Shown here piece by piece: positions 27,295-35,265 of a stretch of 64,000 bases of DNA; within the stretch, counting starts at the first letter, position 1, and the number at the start of each line of letters is the position of its first letter. The stretch lies in the NCBI RefSeq assembly GCF_017815515.1, contig NZ_CP072611.1, positions 1,798,001-1,862,000 on the forward strand, given 5' to 3'. This DNA comes from Aureimonas populi (GTDB taxonomy: Bacteria; Pseudomonadota; Alphaproteobacteria; Rhizobiales; Rhizobiaceae). Position numbers and translations under genes: made by a program. The notes under the pieces were generated by a model. The model ran no database searches. It was not told where the DNA came from and saw only the letters and a program-made list of their open reading frames with translations.

Positions 27295-28185
27295 ATGTCG
27301 GTTCTGGAAGCACCCTCTGCGCTCGAGCGCCCGTTCGCCGCCGGCCCGCGCATCGGGCTCGCGCTCGGCGGCGGGGGCGCGCGCGGGCTCGCCCATATCC
27401 ATGTCCTCGCTGCCTTCGACGATCTGGGCGTGAAGCCGCGATGCATCGCCGGCTCATCCATCGGCGCGCTGATCGGCGCGGCCTATGCGGGCGGCATGAG
27501 CGCGGCGGAGATCGAGGAGTATGTCGTCGATCACCTCGGCAAGCGCCGGCTCGTGCTCGGCCATCTGTGGCGCACGCGGGCGGCCTCCTTCGCCGATTTC
27601 CTGGCCGATGGCGGAATGCGCCTCGGCCAGCTCAACGCCGAGCGCGTGCTCACCGAGTTCCTTCCCATCGGAATGCCGAGGACGTTCGAGTCCCTTTCCC
27701 TGCCGCTCACCGTCACGGCCACGCGCTTTTACGGGGCGTGCGGCTGCGGCGTATCCAGCGGTGACCTCGTCAGCGCGCTCGCCGCCTCCATCGCGCTGCC
27801 CGCCGTCTTCCGCCCCGTGCGGCGGGACGGGCAGGTCCTGATCGACGGCGGTATCTGCAACCCCTTGCCCTACGATCTTCTCGCCGGCATGTGCGACCTG
27901 ACCGTGGCGGTGGACGTGACAGGCCCGCCCGAGGCGCCCGAGGGGCCGGAGCCCATGCCCTCGCCGGTGGACACCATGCTCGGCTCCTCGCAGTTGATGA
28001 TGCACTCCATCATCGAGACGAGGCGCGCCCACGCCCCGCCCGATCTCCTGATCCGGCCGCCCGTGTCCAACTACCGGGTGCTCGACTTCCTGCGCGTCGC
28101 TGTCATCCTGGCCGAGACCGCGCATGTGCGCGAAAGCGCCAAGCGCGACGTGGCCGCCCTTTGCGAGGCCGCCGCCCGCCGCTGA
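27295..28185 (+). CDS. Patatin-like phospholipase family protein
   Basis: A 296-residue patatin-like lipase related to RssA. The oxyanion loop GGGGARG is at about residues 25-31, the nucleophile Ser about 55 lies in GSSIGA (GxSxG), and the catalytic Asp about 184 lies in DGG (LIDGGICNPLPYD). All three catalytic elements are intact. No signal peptide, so probably a cytosolic or membrane-associated acyl hydrolase. It stands 71 bases after the M16 pair; a common transcript is possible. It converges on the topoisomerase gene. Confidence 0.92.
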   Translation: MSVLEAPSALERPFAAGPRIGLALGGGGARGLAHIHVLAAFDDLGVKPRCIAGSSIGALIGAAYAGGMSAAEIEEYVVDHLGKRRLVLGHLWRTRAASFADFLADGGMRLGQLNAERVLTEFLPIGMPRTFESLSLPLTVTATRFYGACGCGVSSGDLVSALAASIALPAVFRPVRRDGQVLIDGGICNPLPYDLLAGMCDLTVAVDVTGPPEAPEGPEPMPSPVDTMLGSSQLMMHSIIETRRAHAPPDLLIRPPVSNYRVLDFLRVAVILAETAHVRESAKRDVAALCEAAARR

Positions 28186-28198
28186 TCCGCCGTGGCGC

Positions 28199-29248
28199 TT
28201 AGCGCGTGGCCACCTCTTCCAGAAAACGCATCAGCCCGCTCTCCACCCGCGTCAGCCCCGCGCGCGGGCGCCCCTTCAACAAGGAGGGCGACAGCCGCTC
28301 CTCCTCGAAGGCGGTGATAATCTCGGGATGCACGTAGGAGGAGCGCGCCACGGCGGGCGTGTTGCGCAGGAGTTCGGAGACCGCGCGCATGGCGGAAGCG
28401 ACGGCCCGCTTGCGCCTGGAGGGTGTCCCGGCGCTCTCGCCCACCTCCTCGATGAGGAAGCGCAGCGCCTCGGCCGAGCCGTGGAAGGTGCGGAAATCCT
28501 TGGCCGAGATCTTCGCGTGGCCCGCCTCGTGCAGATAGTCGTTCAGGAGATTGGCCGTCAGCGCCTTCGGCTTGCCGCTCCGGGCCTTGAAGCGGAACAG
28601 CCGTTGGCCGGCCCCTTTTCGCGCCCGCGCCAGCGAATTGACCATGCGCTTGTCGCGGATGACCACCTTGTGCGCCTTCGAGGCCTTGCCTACGAAGTCG
28701 AGCGTCGCCGTGCGCCCGGTTATGCGAAGGTTGCGCTTGCCGAGCGAGGCGACGCCCAGCCCTCCGTCCTCGGCGTATTTCTCATGGCCGGGGCGCAGGG
28801 CGGTGAGGTCGATGAGCCGCGCGGCCGTGGCCGCCGCGCCCGCCCGGTCCAGCGCCGAGCGCTTCAGGTCGCGGTCTATGCGCTTGCGCAGCCGGGGCAG
28901 GGTGCGGCCGAAGCGCAGCAGCCGCTCGGTCTTCACAGCGTTGCGCACATTCACCCACAGGTCGTGGTAGCGATACTGAAGGCGCCCCTTCTCGTCGCGC
29001 CCGATGGCCTGGATGTGCCCGTTCTCCTCCACGCAGATGCGCACGTCGGTCCAGGCGGGCGGCAGAACAAGCGCCTTGACGCGGGCCTTCAGCCGCTTGT
29101 CGGTGATCGCCTCGCCGTCGGAGAGGCAGATGCGGTGGCCGCGCCCGCTCTTGCGGCGCTCGATGTCGAATACGCCCGGATCGACCATGACGAGGCCGTG
29201 GCGTCCGGCATGCGATTCCAAACGGGTGTGGCTCATCGGGGGCGGCAT
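28199..29248 (-). CDS. DNA topoisomerase IB (poxvirus type)
   Basis: A 349-residue eukaryotic/poxvirus-like type IB topoisomerase, which relaxes supercoils via a 3'-phosphotyrosine intermediate. The N-terminal domain carries IRDKRMVN-type basic segments, and the catalytic domain has LTALRPGHEKYAEDGGLGVASLGKRN (catalytic Arg region), KDFRTFHGSAEAL, and the nucleophile Tyr about 305 in SSYVHPEII. The start is not certain: ATG at 29248 (MPPPMSH) or 29236 (MSH); neither has a good ribosome-binding site. The open frame extends upstream to 29788 over the start of the divergent pmbA gene, which I regard as non-coding. Such enzymes are scattered in bacteria and are often thought to be horizontally spread. 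Confidence 0.93.
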   Translation of the reverse strand: MPPPMSHTRLESHAGRHGLVMVDPGVFDIERRKSGRGHRICLSDGEAITDKRLKARVKALVLPPAWTDVRICVEENGHIQAIGRDEKGRLQYRYHDLWVNVRNAVKTERLLRFGRTLPRLRKRIDRDLKRSALDRAGAAATAARLIDLTALRPGHEKYAEDGGLGVASLGKRNLRITGRTATLDFVGKASKAHKVVIRDKRMVNSLARARKGAGQRLFRFKARSGKPKALTANLLNDYLHEAGHAKISAKDFRTFHGSAEALRFLIEEVGESAGTPSRRKRAVASAMRAVSELLRNTPAVARSSYVHPEIITAFEEERLSPSLLKGRPRAGLTRVESGLMRFLEEVATR

Positions 29249-29391
29249 TCCATCGCGGGAGACGGCAACGGGCTTGCCGCCGCGCCGGTTCCCGCTATCG
29301 GCACCGATGGGTAAAACCTCTTCGTGATGGTTTATCCTTAACGATATGCGACCTAAATGAGCTGAATTGAACGATCGGGATTGGCGTGGGA

Positions 29392-30741
29392 ATGATGGAG
29401 CAGGACACGGCGCGTCTTCTGGACGTGGCGGGCCGGTTGATCGAGACGGCCAGGCGCCATGGGGCCGAGGGGGCGGATGCGGCGGTGGTGATCTCGCGCT
29501 CGCGCGCGGCCAGCGTGCGCCTCGGCCAGGTGGAGGAGGTGGAGGCCTCCGAGAGCGCCGACCTGTCCCTGCGGGTCTTCGTGGAGGGGCGCGTGGCCGG
29601 CGTCTCGGCCGACATCGCCGTCGATCTGGACCGGCTGGTGGAGCGGGCCGTGGCGATGGCTCGGGTTTCCCCGCCGGACCCCTTTGCCGGGCTTGCCGAT
29701 TCGTCGCTTCTGGCCCGAAACATCCTCGATCTCGATCTCTTCGACGCCTCCAGCGAACCTTCGGGCGAGGATCTCGTGCGCGACGCACTGGTGCTGGAGG
29801 AGGCGGCCCGCGCGGTGCCGGGCGTCACCAATTCGGGCGGCGCCTCGGCCTCGGCCGGCTTCACGGGCCTCGTCCTCGCCACCTCCGGCGGCTTTTCCGG
29901 CGAGCGCCGCCGCTCGGGCTTCTCGCGCTCCGTCAGCGTCGTGGCCGGGCAGGGCACGGGCATGCAGCGCGACTACGATTTCGACGCCGCCATCCATCTG
30001 GCCGATCTGGAAGCGCCCCGCGATATCGGCCGCCGCGCCGGCGAGCGCGCGGTGCGGCGCCTCGACCCGCGCGTGCCCGAGACCGGCCGCTACCCCATCG
30101 TCTTCGACCCGCGCATCTCGCGCGGCCTGTTCGGCCATCTCGTCGCGGGCCTTTCGGGCGCGGCGATCGCGCGCGGCACGAGCTTCCTGAAGGACAGGAT
30201 GGGCGAGCCGATCCTGCCCGAGGGTGTCGATGTGGCCGACGAGCCGCTTCTGCCGCGGCGGGCCGGCTCGCGCCCCTTCGACGGGGAGGGGGTGGCCGGC
30301 GGCCGGCTCGCGCTCGTGGAGGGCGGGGTGCTGGCGAACTGGCTGCTGGACTCCACCAGCGCCCGCGAGATCGGCCTTGCCACCAACGGGCGGGCGCAGC
30401 GCTCCTCCGCCGGCACCACGCCCGGCATATCCAACGTCGTCGTCTCGGCCGGGCAGCTCAGCCCCGAAGCGCTGATCGCAGAGGCCGGGGAGGGGATCTA
30501 CGTGACCGAGCTGATCGGCCACGGCGCCGATCTGGTGACGGGTGATTACTCGCGCGGGGCTTCCGGCTTCCTCATAAAGAACGGCCGCCTCGGCGATCCG
30601 GTCTCCGAATTCACCATCGCGGGGAATTTGAGGGAGATGTTCCTCGGCCTGACGCTGGCCGACGACCTCGACACGCGCCACCGCATCGTCGCGCCCACCG
30701 TGCGGCTGGAGGCGATGACCGTGGCGGGCCGGCGGCCGTGA
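29392..30741 (+). CDS. pmbA: TldD/PmbA family protein (TldE-like)
   Basis: A 449-residue TldD/PmbA family member. The E. coli pair TldD-TldE is a metalloprotease that processes peptide substrates and degrades CcdA; PmbA is TldE. Typical segments: RVFVEGRVAGVSADIAVDLDRLV, the GVTNSGGASASAGF stretch, PIVFDPRISRGLFGHLVAGLSG and the C-terminal GASGFLIKNGRLGDPVSEFTIAGNLREMF. I see no HExxH zinc motif, as expected for the E subunit; TldD is not in this window. The ATG at 29392 is my choice; GTG at 29386 and ATG at 29395 are in frame. It is the first gene of a six-gene operon in which every junction overlaps. Confidence 0.92.
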   Translation: MMEQDTARLLDVAGRLIETARRHGAEGADAAVVISRSRAASVRLGQVEEVEASESADLSLRVFVEGRVAGVSADIAVDLDRLVERAVAMARVSPPDPFAGLADSSLLARNILDLDLFDASSEPSGEDLVRDALVLEEAARAVPGVTNSGGASASAGFTGLVLATSGGFSGERRRSGFSRSVSVVAGQGTGMQRDYDFDAAIHLADLEAPRDIGRRAGERAVRRLDPRVPETGRYPIVFDPRISRGLFGHLVAGLSGAAIARGTSFLKDRMGEPILPEGVDVADEPLLPRRAGSRPFDGEGVAGGRLALVEGGVLANWLLDSTSAREIGLATNGRAQRSSAGTTPGISNVVVSAGQLSPEALIAEAGEGIYVTELIGHGADLVTGDYSRGASGFLIKNGRLGDPVSEFTIAGNLREMFLGLTLADDLDTRHRIVAPTVRLEAMTVAGRRP

Positions 30742-31586
30742 GCGCCTACGCCGCCGATCTGGCCCTTTTGACGCGCGCCGCCCGCGAGGCGGGCACGATC
30801 GCGATGAGCTATTTCCGGCGCGATCCCCAGGTGTTCTGGAAGGAGGGCAATTCCCCCGTCAGCGAGGCCGATCTGGCGGTGGACGGCTTCCTGCGCGATT
30901 TCCTCCTCTCGGCCCGCGCCCGCTACGGCTGGGTGTCGGAGGAAACGGCCTCCGAGCCGGCTTACGAGGGCGAGAACCGCTTTTTCGTGATCGATCCCAT
31001 CGACGGGACGCGCTCCTTCCTGCGCGGCGAGGCCACATGGTGCGTGTCGCTGGCGGTGGTGGAGAACGGCCGGCCGGTGGTGGGCGTCATCGACGTTCCC
31101 GTGGCCGCGCAGGTCTTCACCGCCACGGCCGACGGCCCCGCCATGCTGAACCGCCAGCCCTTCGACATGCGCGTGCCCGAAGGGCCGCTGCGCGTCTCCC
31201 TGCCGGACCGGGTGCGCCGGAGCCTCTCCCCTGAGGTGGCGGGCGAGCTGGATATCCGGGAAAGCCTGCCCTCGCTGGCCTACAGGCTGGCGCTGGTGGC
31301 CAGCGGGCGCTTCGACGGCACCATCGTCCAGCCCCGCGCCAACGACTGGGATATCGCGGCGGCGGACCTCCTTCTGCACCGCTCCGGGGGCGCGCTTCTG
31401 ACCGCCGAAGGCAAGCAGCATCTTTACAAGCTTCATCCGAGGCGGCATGGCCTGCTTGTCGCCGGTGCCGACCATGCGCTCGACCGCTTGAGAGCCGTCG
31501 CCGCGACCCTTGAAGGCGATGCGCCCGTGCGCCGCCCGGACCCCACGAAAGGGCATGACGAACATGGCCGAGACAAAAGACGCTAG
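30738..31586 (+). CDS. Inositol monophosphatase family protein (CysQ/SuhB-like phosphatase)
   Basis: A 282-residue lithium-sensitive phosphatase family member. The metal-binding motifs are VSEETASE (Glu), DPIDGTRSF (Asp about 86 and 89) and WDIAAADLL (Asp about 205), all complete. The family includes inositol monophosphatase, fructose-1,6-bisphosphatase class IV and 3'(2'),5'-bisphosphate nucleotidase (CysQ); the sequence does not settle which. GTG start at 30738 inside the pmbA stop (GTGA overlap). Its position before lipid A/Kdo genes suggests a role connected with envelope metabolism, or simply conserved order in rhizobia. Confidence 0.9.
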   Translation: MSAYAADLALLTRAAREAGTIAMSYFRRDPQVFWKEGNSPVSEADLAVDGFLRDFLLSARARYGWVSEETASEPAYEGENRFFVIDPIDGTRSFLRGEATWCVSLAVVENGRPVVGVIDVPVAAQVFTATADGPAMLNRQPFDMRVPEGPLRVSLPDRVRRSLSPEVAGELDIRESLPSLAYRLALVASGRFDGTIVQPRANDWDIAAADLLLHRSGGALLTAEGKQHLYKLHPRRHGLLVAGADHALDRLRAVAATLEGDAPVRRPDPTKGHDEHGRDKRR

Positions 31587-31800
31587 GCAGCTCCTCCACC
31601 TCGTGTTCGGGGGCGAGCTGAAGAGCCTTTCGAGCAGCGAGTTCAAGGATCTCGGCGCTCTCGACATCGTCGGCATCTTCCCCGACTACCAGAGCGCGCT
31701 CACCGCCTGGCGGGGCAAGGCGCAGGCAACCGTGGACAACGCGCAGATGCGCTACTTCATCGTCCACATGCACCGCCTGCTCGAGCCCGAAGGCTTTTGA
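31564..31800 (+). CDS. DUF4170 domain-containing protein
   Basis: A 78-residue small soluble protein of the DUF4170 family, recognised by LLHLVFGGELKSLSSSEFKDLGALDIVGIFPDY and the end RYFIVHMHRLLEPE. Function unknown; the family is found mostly in Alphaproteobacteria just upstream of the lipid A acyltransferase and waaA genes. The start at 31564 has AAAGGG 10 bases upstream; ATG at 31555 is also in frame. It overlaps the end of the phosphatase gene and its stop overlaps the next start, so translation is probably coupled. Confidence 0.88.
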   Translation: MAETKDARQLLHLVFGGELKSLSSSEFKDLGALDIVGIFPDYQSALTAWRGKAQATVDNAQMRYFIVHMHRLLEPEGF

Positions 31801-32618
31801 CGGCCGACACCACCACTGCGACGGCCAGGCGCCCGGACGAGCCCGGCGAGAGGGCCGTGCCGTCCGTTCCCGCGCCGGCTCCCAAGCCCGGCTGGCGCAA
31901 GCGGGTGGCCCGGCGCGTGAAGCGGTTTGGCCGTTCGGCGCGTTTCGCATCCCTTGCCAGCCGGCTGGCCCATGCCCTGCTGAAGGGTGTGCACGCCACC
32001 CAGCGTATGGCCGCGGGCTCGAGCCCGCACGTGGCGATCCTGGAGCGGGAGCATCCCGCCATCGTCGCCCTGTGGCACGGGCAGCATCTTCTGGCGCCCT
32101 TCTTCCGCCCGTCGCATCTGCCCTATGTCGCGCTCCTGTCGCGCAGCGCGGACGCGCAGATCAATGCGGGCGTCGTGGAGCGCTTCGGCATTCGCGCCGT
32201 GCGCGGCTCGGGCGGGCGCGTGCGCGAGGCGGCCAACCGCAAGGGCGGGGCCAGGGCCTTGATCGAGCTGCGGCGCGCGCTTCAGGACGGGCAGGGCGTG
32301 TGCATGATCGCCGACGTGCCCAAGGGCACGCCGCGTGAGGCGGGCCTCGGCGTCGTCATGCTCGCGCGTATTTCCGGGCGGCCCATCGTGCCCGCCGCCG
32401 CCATCACCAGCCGCCGCCGCGTGCTGGAACGAACCTGGGACCGCACGACCTTGCCCCTGCCTTTCGGACGCCTCGCCGTGGTGATGGGTGAGCCCATCCA
32501 TGTTCCCGCCGACGCGGGCGAGGCCTTGATGGAGGCCAAGCGCGCCGAGGTGACGGCCGCCATCGAGGCGGCGAACCGGCGGGCCGCCGAACTCGCCGAT
32601 GCCGGAGCGCTCTCGTGA
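31797..32618 (+). CDS. DUF374 lysophospholipid/lipid A acyltransferase-like protein
   Basis: A 273-residue protein of the DUF374 family, distantly related to the LPLAT acyltransferases. An Arg-rich N-terminus precedes a core with ALWHGQHLLAPFF (His about 94, acyl-transfer-like motif), LLSRSADAQINAGVVERFGIRAVRGSGG and a DVPKGTPREAGLGVVMLARISGRPIVPAA segment. Start TTG at 31797 overlaps the DUF4170 stop (TTGA). It lies directly before waaA with a GTGA overlap. In rhizobia this family is linked to lipid A modification, but the acyl donor and acceptor cannot be read from sequence. Confidence 0.88.
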   Translation: MTADTTTATARRPDEPGERAVPSVPAPAPKPGWRKRVARRVKRFGRSARFASLASRLAHALLKGVHATQRMAAGSSPHVAILEREHPAIVALWHGQHLLAPFFRPSHLPYVALLSRSADAQINAGVVERFGIRAVRGSGGRVREAANRKGGARALIELRRALQDGQGVCMIADVPKGTPREAGLGVVMLARISGRPIVPAAAITSRRRVLERTWDRTTLPLPFGRLAVVMGEPIHVPADAGEALMEAKRAEVTAAIEAANRRAAELADAGALS

Positions 32619-33946
32619 GCGATAGCTGGGCCCGTGCCGCGCTCGGCGCCTATCGCATGGCCGGGGCGCTGGCCTATCCGCTGGTCGGCCCCTATGTCGG
32701 CTGGCGCGTCTCGCGCGGCAAGGAAGAGAAGGAGCGCCGCCGGGAGCGCTACGGCTTTGCCGGCGTGGAGCGGCCGCATGACGGGCCGCTGGTCTGGGTC
32801 CATGCCGCCTCCATCGGCGAGACCGCCGCCGTCACCCCGCTGATCCGCGAGATCGCCGCCGAAGGCATCGCCATCGTGATGACGACGGGAACCGTCAGCT
32901 CGGCCGCCGTGGTGCGCGAGCGCCTGTCCGATGCGGTGATCCACCAATATGTGCCGCTTGACCTCAAGCCCTCGATCTCGCGTTTCCTCGACCACTGGCG
33001 CCCCGAGCTTGCCATCATGGCCGAGAGCGAGATCTGGCCGATGACCATGCGCGAGCTTCATTTGCGGCGCGTGCCCCAGGTCCTCGTCAACGCCCGCCTG
33101 TCGGACCGCTCCTTCCGCCGCTGGCGCGCCGCCTCCTCGCTCGCCGAGGCACTTCTGGAGAATCTCGCCCATGTCGTGGCGCAGTCCAGTGTCGACGGTG
33201 AGCGCTTCCATGTGCTGGGCGCACGCGCCGTTACGGTGGCCGGCAATCTGAAGGCCGACACCCAGCCCCCGCCGCTGGACGAGAAGGCCCTGGCCGCGAT
33301 GAGCCGGAGCGTGGGCCTGCGCCCCGTCTGGGGGGCGATCTCCACTCATGCGGGGGAGGAAAGCCTTGCCGGGCAAGTGCACCTGAAGCTCAGGGAGGAC
33401 AGGCCGCGCCTCCTCACGCTGATCGTGCCGCGCCATGTGGAGCGCGCCGACGAGATCGAGCGCGAGCTGACCGCCATGGGCCTGCATGTGGCCCGTCGCT
33501 CCCGCGGGGAGGAGCCGGACCCCACCACAGACATTCTCCTCGGCGACACGATCGGCGAGATGGGCCTTTATCTGCGGCTTGCCGGCATCGTCTTCGTCGG
33601 CAAGTCCCTGAAGGGCGAAGGCGGGCAGAACCCGCTGGAGGCGGCCATGCTCGGCGCGGCCATCCTGTCGGGACGCTATGTCCAGAACTTCCGCGACGTC
33701 TACCAGCGGCTCCTGAAGGATGGCGGCGCGCGCATCGTCAAGGATGGCGACCAGCTCGCCCGGGAGGTGCAGACGCTGCTCGACGATCCGCAGGCGCGCC
33801 ACGCCATGGCCGAGGCGGCGCTCGCCAGCGTGGAGGACATGCGCGGCGCGCTCGGCCGCACGCTTCAGGCGCTCGACCCCTTCCTCCAGCCCCTGAGGCT
33901 CGCCGGCGGCTTCGACAGAAGCCCCCGCCAGATCGACCGGCGATGA
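32615..33946 (+). CDS. waaA: 3-deoxy-D-manno-octulosonic acid transferase
   Basis: A 443-residue GT30 family enzyme (KdtA/WaaA) that attaches Kdo to lipid A precursor at the cytoplasmic face of the inner membrane. N-terminal membrane-associated segment, then the conserved WVHAASIGETAAVTPLIREI, TTGTVSSAAVVRERL, PLDLKPSISRFLDHWRPELAIMAESEIWP and, in the C-terminal domain, GKSLKGEGGQNPLEAAMLGAAIL, matching the GGQNP(L/I)E family motif. GTG start at 32615 inside the preceding stop. lpxK follows with ATGA overlap. Confidence 0.97.
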   Translation: MSDSWARAALGAYRMAGALAYPLVGPYVGWRVSRGKEEKERRRERYGFAGVERPHDGPLVWVHAASIGETAAVTPLIREIAAEGIAIVMTTGTVSSAAVVRERLSDAVIHQYVPLDLKPSISRFLDHWRPELAIMAESEIWPMTMRELHLRRVPQVLVNARLSDRSFRRWRAASSLAEALLENLAHVVAQSSVDGERFHVLGARAVTVAGNLKADTQPPPLDEKALAAMSRSVGLRPVWGAISTHAGEESLAGQVHLKLREDRPRLLTLIVPRHVERADEIERELTAMGLHVARRSRGEEPDPTTDILLGDTIGEMGLYLRLAGIVFVGKSLKGEGGQNPLEAAMLGAAILSGRYVQNFRDVYQRLLKDGGARIVKDGDQLAREVQTLLDDPQARHAMAEAALASVEDMRGALGRTLQALDPFLQPLRLAGGFDRSPRQIDRR

Positions 33947-34965
33947 GGCGCGCGCCCTCTTTCTGGTGGGAGGGGCGCAAGGGCTGGCAGGCCCGGGCGC
34001 TGTCTCCCCTCGCCTGGCTCTACGGCGCGGTGGCGCAGCACCGCATGGCGAACGGGCCCCGTGCCACGGTCGAGTCCCCGGTGATCTGCATCGGCAACCT
34101 GACGGCCGGCGGCGGCGGCAAGACCCCGACGGCGCTCGCCATCGCCAAGGCCGCCCGGCAGGCCGGCTACGCGCCCGGCTTCCTCTCGCGCGGGCATGGC
34201 GGCTCCCTGAGGGCTCCCACGCTCGTCGAGGCGTGGCGCCACGATGCGAGCGAGGTCGGCGACGAGCCGCTGCTCCTGGCGGGCGCGGGGCCGGCCGCCG
34301 TCGCGCGCGACCGCCTGGCCGGCGCGCGCCTTCTCATAGGGGCAGGCTGCGACTTCATCGTCATGGACGACGGTTTCCAGAGCCAGCGCCTGGCGGCCGA
34401 CTTCTCCCTCGTCGCGGTGGATGCCGGGCGCGGTCTCGGCAACGGCGCGGTGATTCCGGCCGGGCCCTTGCGCGCGCCGGCCGAGGCGCAGATGCGCTTT
34501 GCCGACGGGGTCGTCGTGATCGGCGAGGGCGAGGGGCGCGAGGCGGGCGTGCGCGCCGGCGCGCGGGCCGGCAAGCCGGTTTTCGAGGCGCGGCTCCACG
34601 CGTGCGGCGATCCGCTCGCGGGGGAGCGCGTCCTCGCCTTCGCCGGCATCGCCCGCCCCGGCAAGTTCCACGAGACGCTGGCCGCGATGGGCGCGAGGAT
34701 CGTGGCGGCCCGCGACTTTCCCGACCATCACCCCTTCACGCCGGCCGAGATCGAGGCGCTGCTCGCCGAGGCCGCCGGCGCGGGGCTGACGCTGGTGACG
34801 ACCCGCAAGGACGCCGTGCGCCTGAAGGGGCGCGGAGCGGCCGCCGAGCGGCTTCTGTCCGCCGCCCGCGTGGTGGATGTCGAACTCCTGTTCGACCCGC
34901 CCGAAACAGCCGCGCGCATCGTGCGCCACACCCTGGAAGCCTATCGCCACCGCCGCTTCGGCTAG
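33943..34965 (+). CDS. lpxK: Tetraacyldisaccharide 4'-kinase
   Basis: A 340-residue membrane-associated kinase that adds the 4'-phosphate to the lipid A precursor before Kdo transfer. Walker A is GNLTAGGGGKT at about residues 51-61; the catalytic DDGFQ motif is visible (IVMDDGFQSQRL). N-terminal hydrophobic/basic segment typical of LpxK. It is the last gene of the pmbA-to-lpxK operon and overlaps waaA by ATGA. DUF2093 follows on the opposite strand. Confidence 0.97.
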   Translation: MRRAPSFWWEGRKGWQARALSPLAWLYGAVAQHRMANGPRATVESPVICIGNLTAGGGGKTPTALAIAKAARQAGYAPGFLSRGHGGSLRAPTLVEAWRHDASEVGDEPLLLAGAGPAAVARDRLAGARLLIGAGCDFIVMDDGFQSQRLAADFSLVAVDAGRGLGNGAVIPAGPLRAPAEAQMRFADGVVVIGEGEGREAGVRAGARAGKPVFEARLHACGDPLAGERVLAFAGIARPGKFHETLAAMGARIVAARDFPDHHPFTPAEIEALLAEAAGAGLTLVTTRKDAVRLKGRGAAAERLLSAARVVDVELLFDPPETAARIVRHTLEAYRHRRFG

Positions 34966-34998
34966 ACCTCATGCGTCCAGCGCGGGCTCAGGGCCGTG

Positions 34999-35211
34999 TC
35001 AGCCCTTGCGCCCGGCGCGAAGCTCGGCTTCCAGCGAGGCTGCGGCGTCGCGATAGGCTTCCTGCCGGTCCACGCTCCAATATCGAAGAAGCTCGAGCGG
35101 GATCGCCTCGCCCGTGATCGCGCAGCGCACGAAGGCGCCGGGGCGGATCACGTCGAATTCGGGCGTATCGTAGCGCAGCACGGCCTCGCCGCCGCTGTCC
35201 ATCCGGTTCAT
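34999..35211 (-). CDS. DUF2093 domain-containing protein
   Basis: A 70-residue small protein of the DUF2093 family: GGEAVLRYDTPEFDVIRPGAFVRCAITGEAIPLELLRYWSVDRQEAY is the whole family signature. Function unknown; it is common in Hyphomicrobiales next to lpxK and mutL, as here. It lies 54 bases downstream of the mutL stop on the same strand and may be cotranscribed with it, and is convergent with lpxK. Confidence 0.88.
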   Translation of the reverse strand: MNRMDSGGEAVLRYDTPEFDVIRPGAFVRCAITGEAIPLELLRYWSVDRQEAYRDAAASLEAELRAGRKG

Positions 35212-35265
35212 CTGTGGCCTCGTCAGGATCGTTTCCAGCGTTCAAGCACCCCGGGGCGCGTCTCG

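Noticed and set aside
29249..29788. Upstream extension of the topoisomerase IB frame
   Set aside because: It runs over the beginning of pmbA on the opposite strand, has a Pro/Arg-rich composition with no domain, and the enzyme core starts near 29236.
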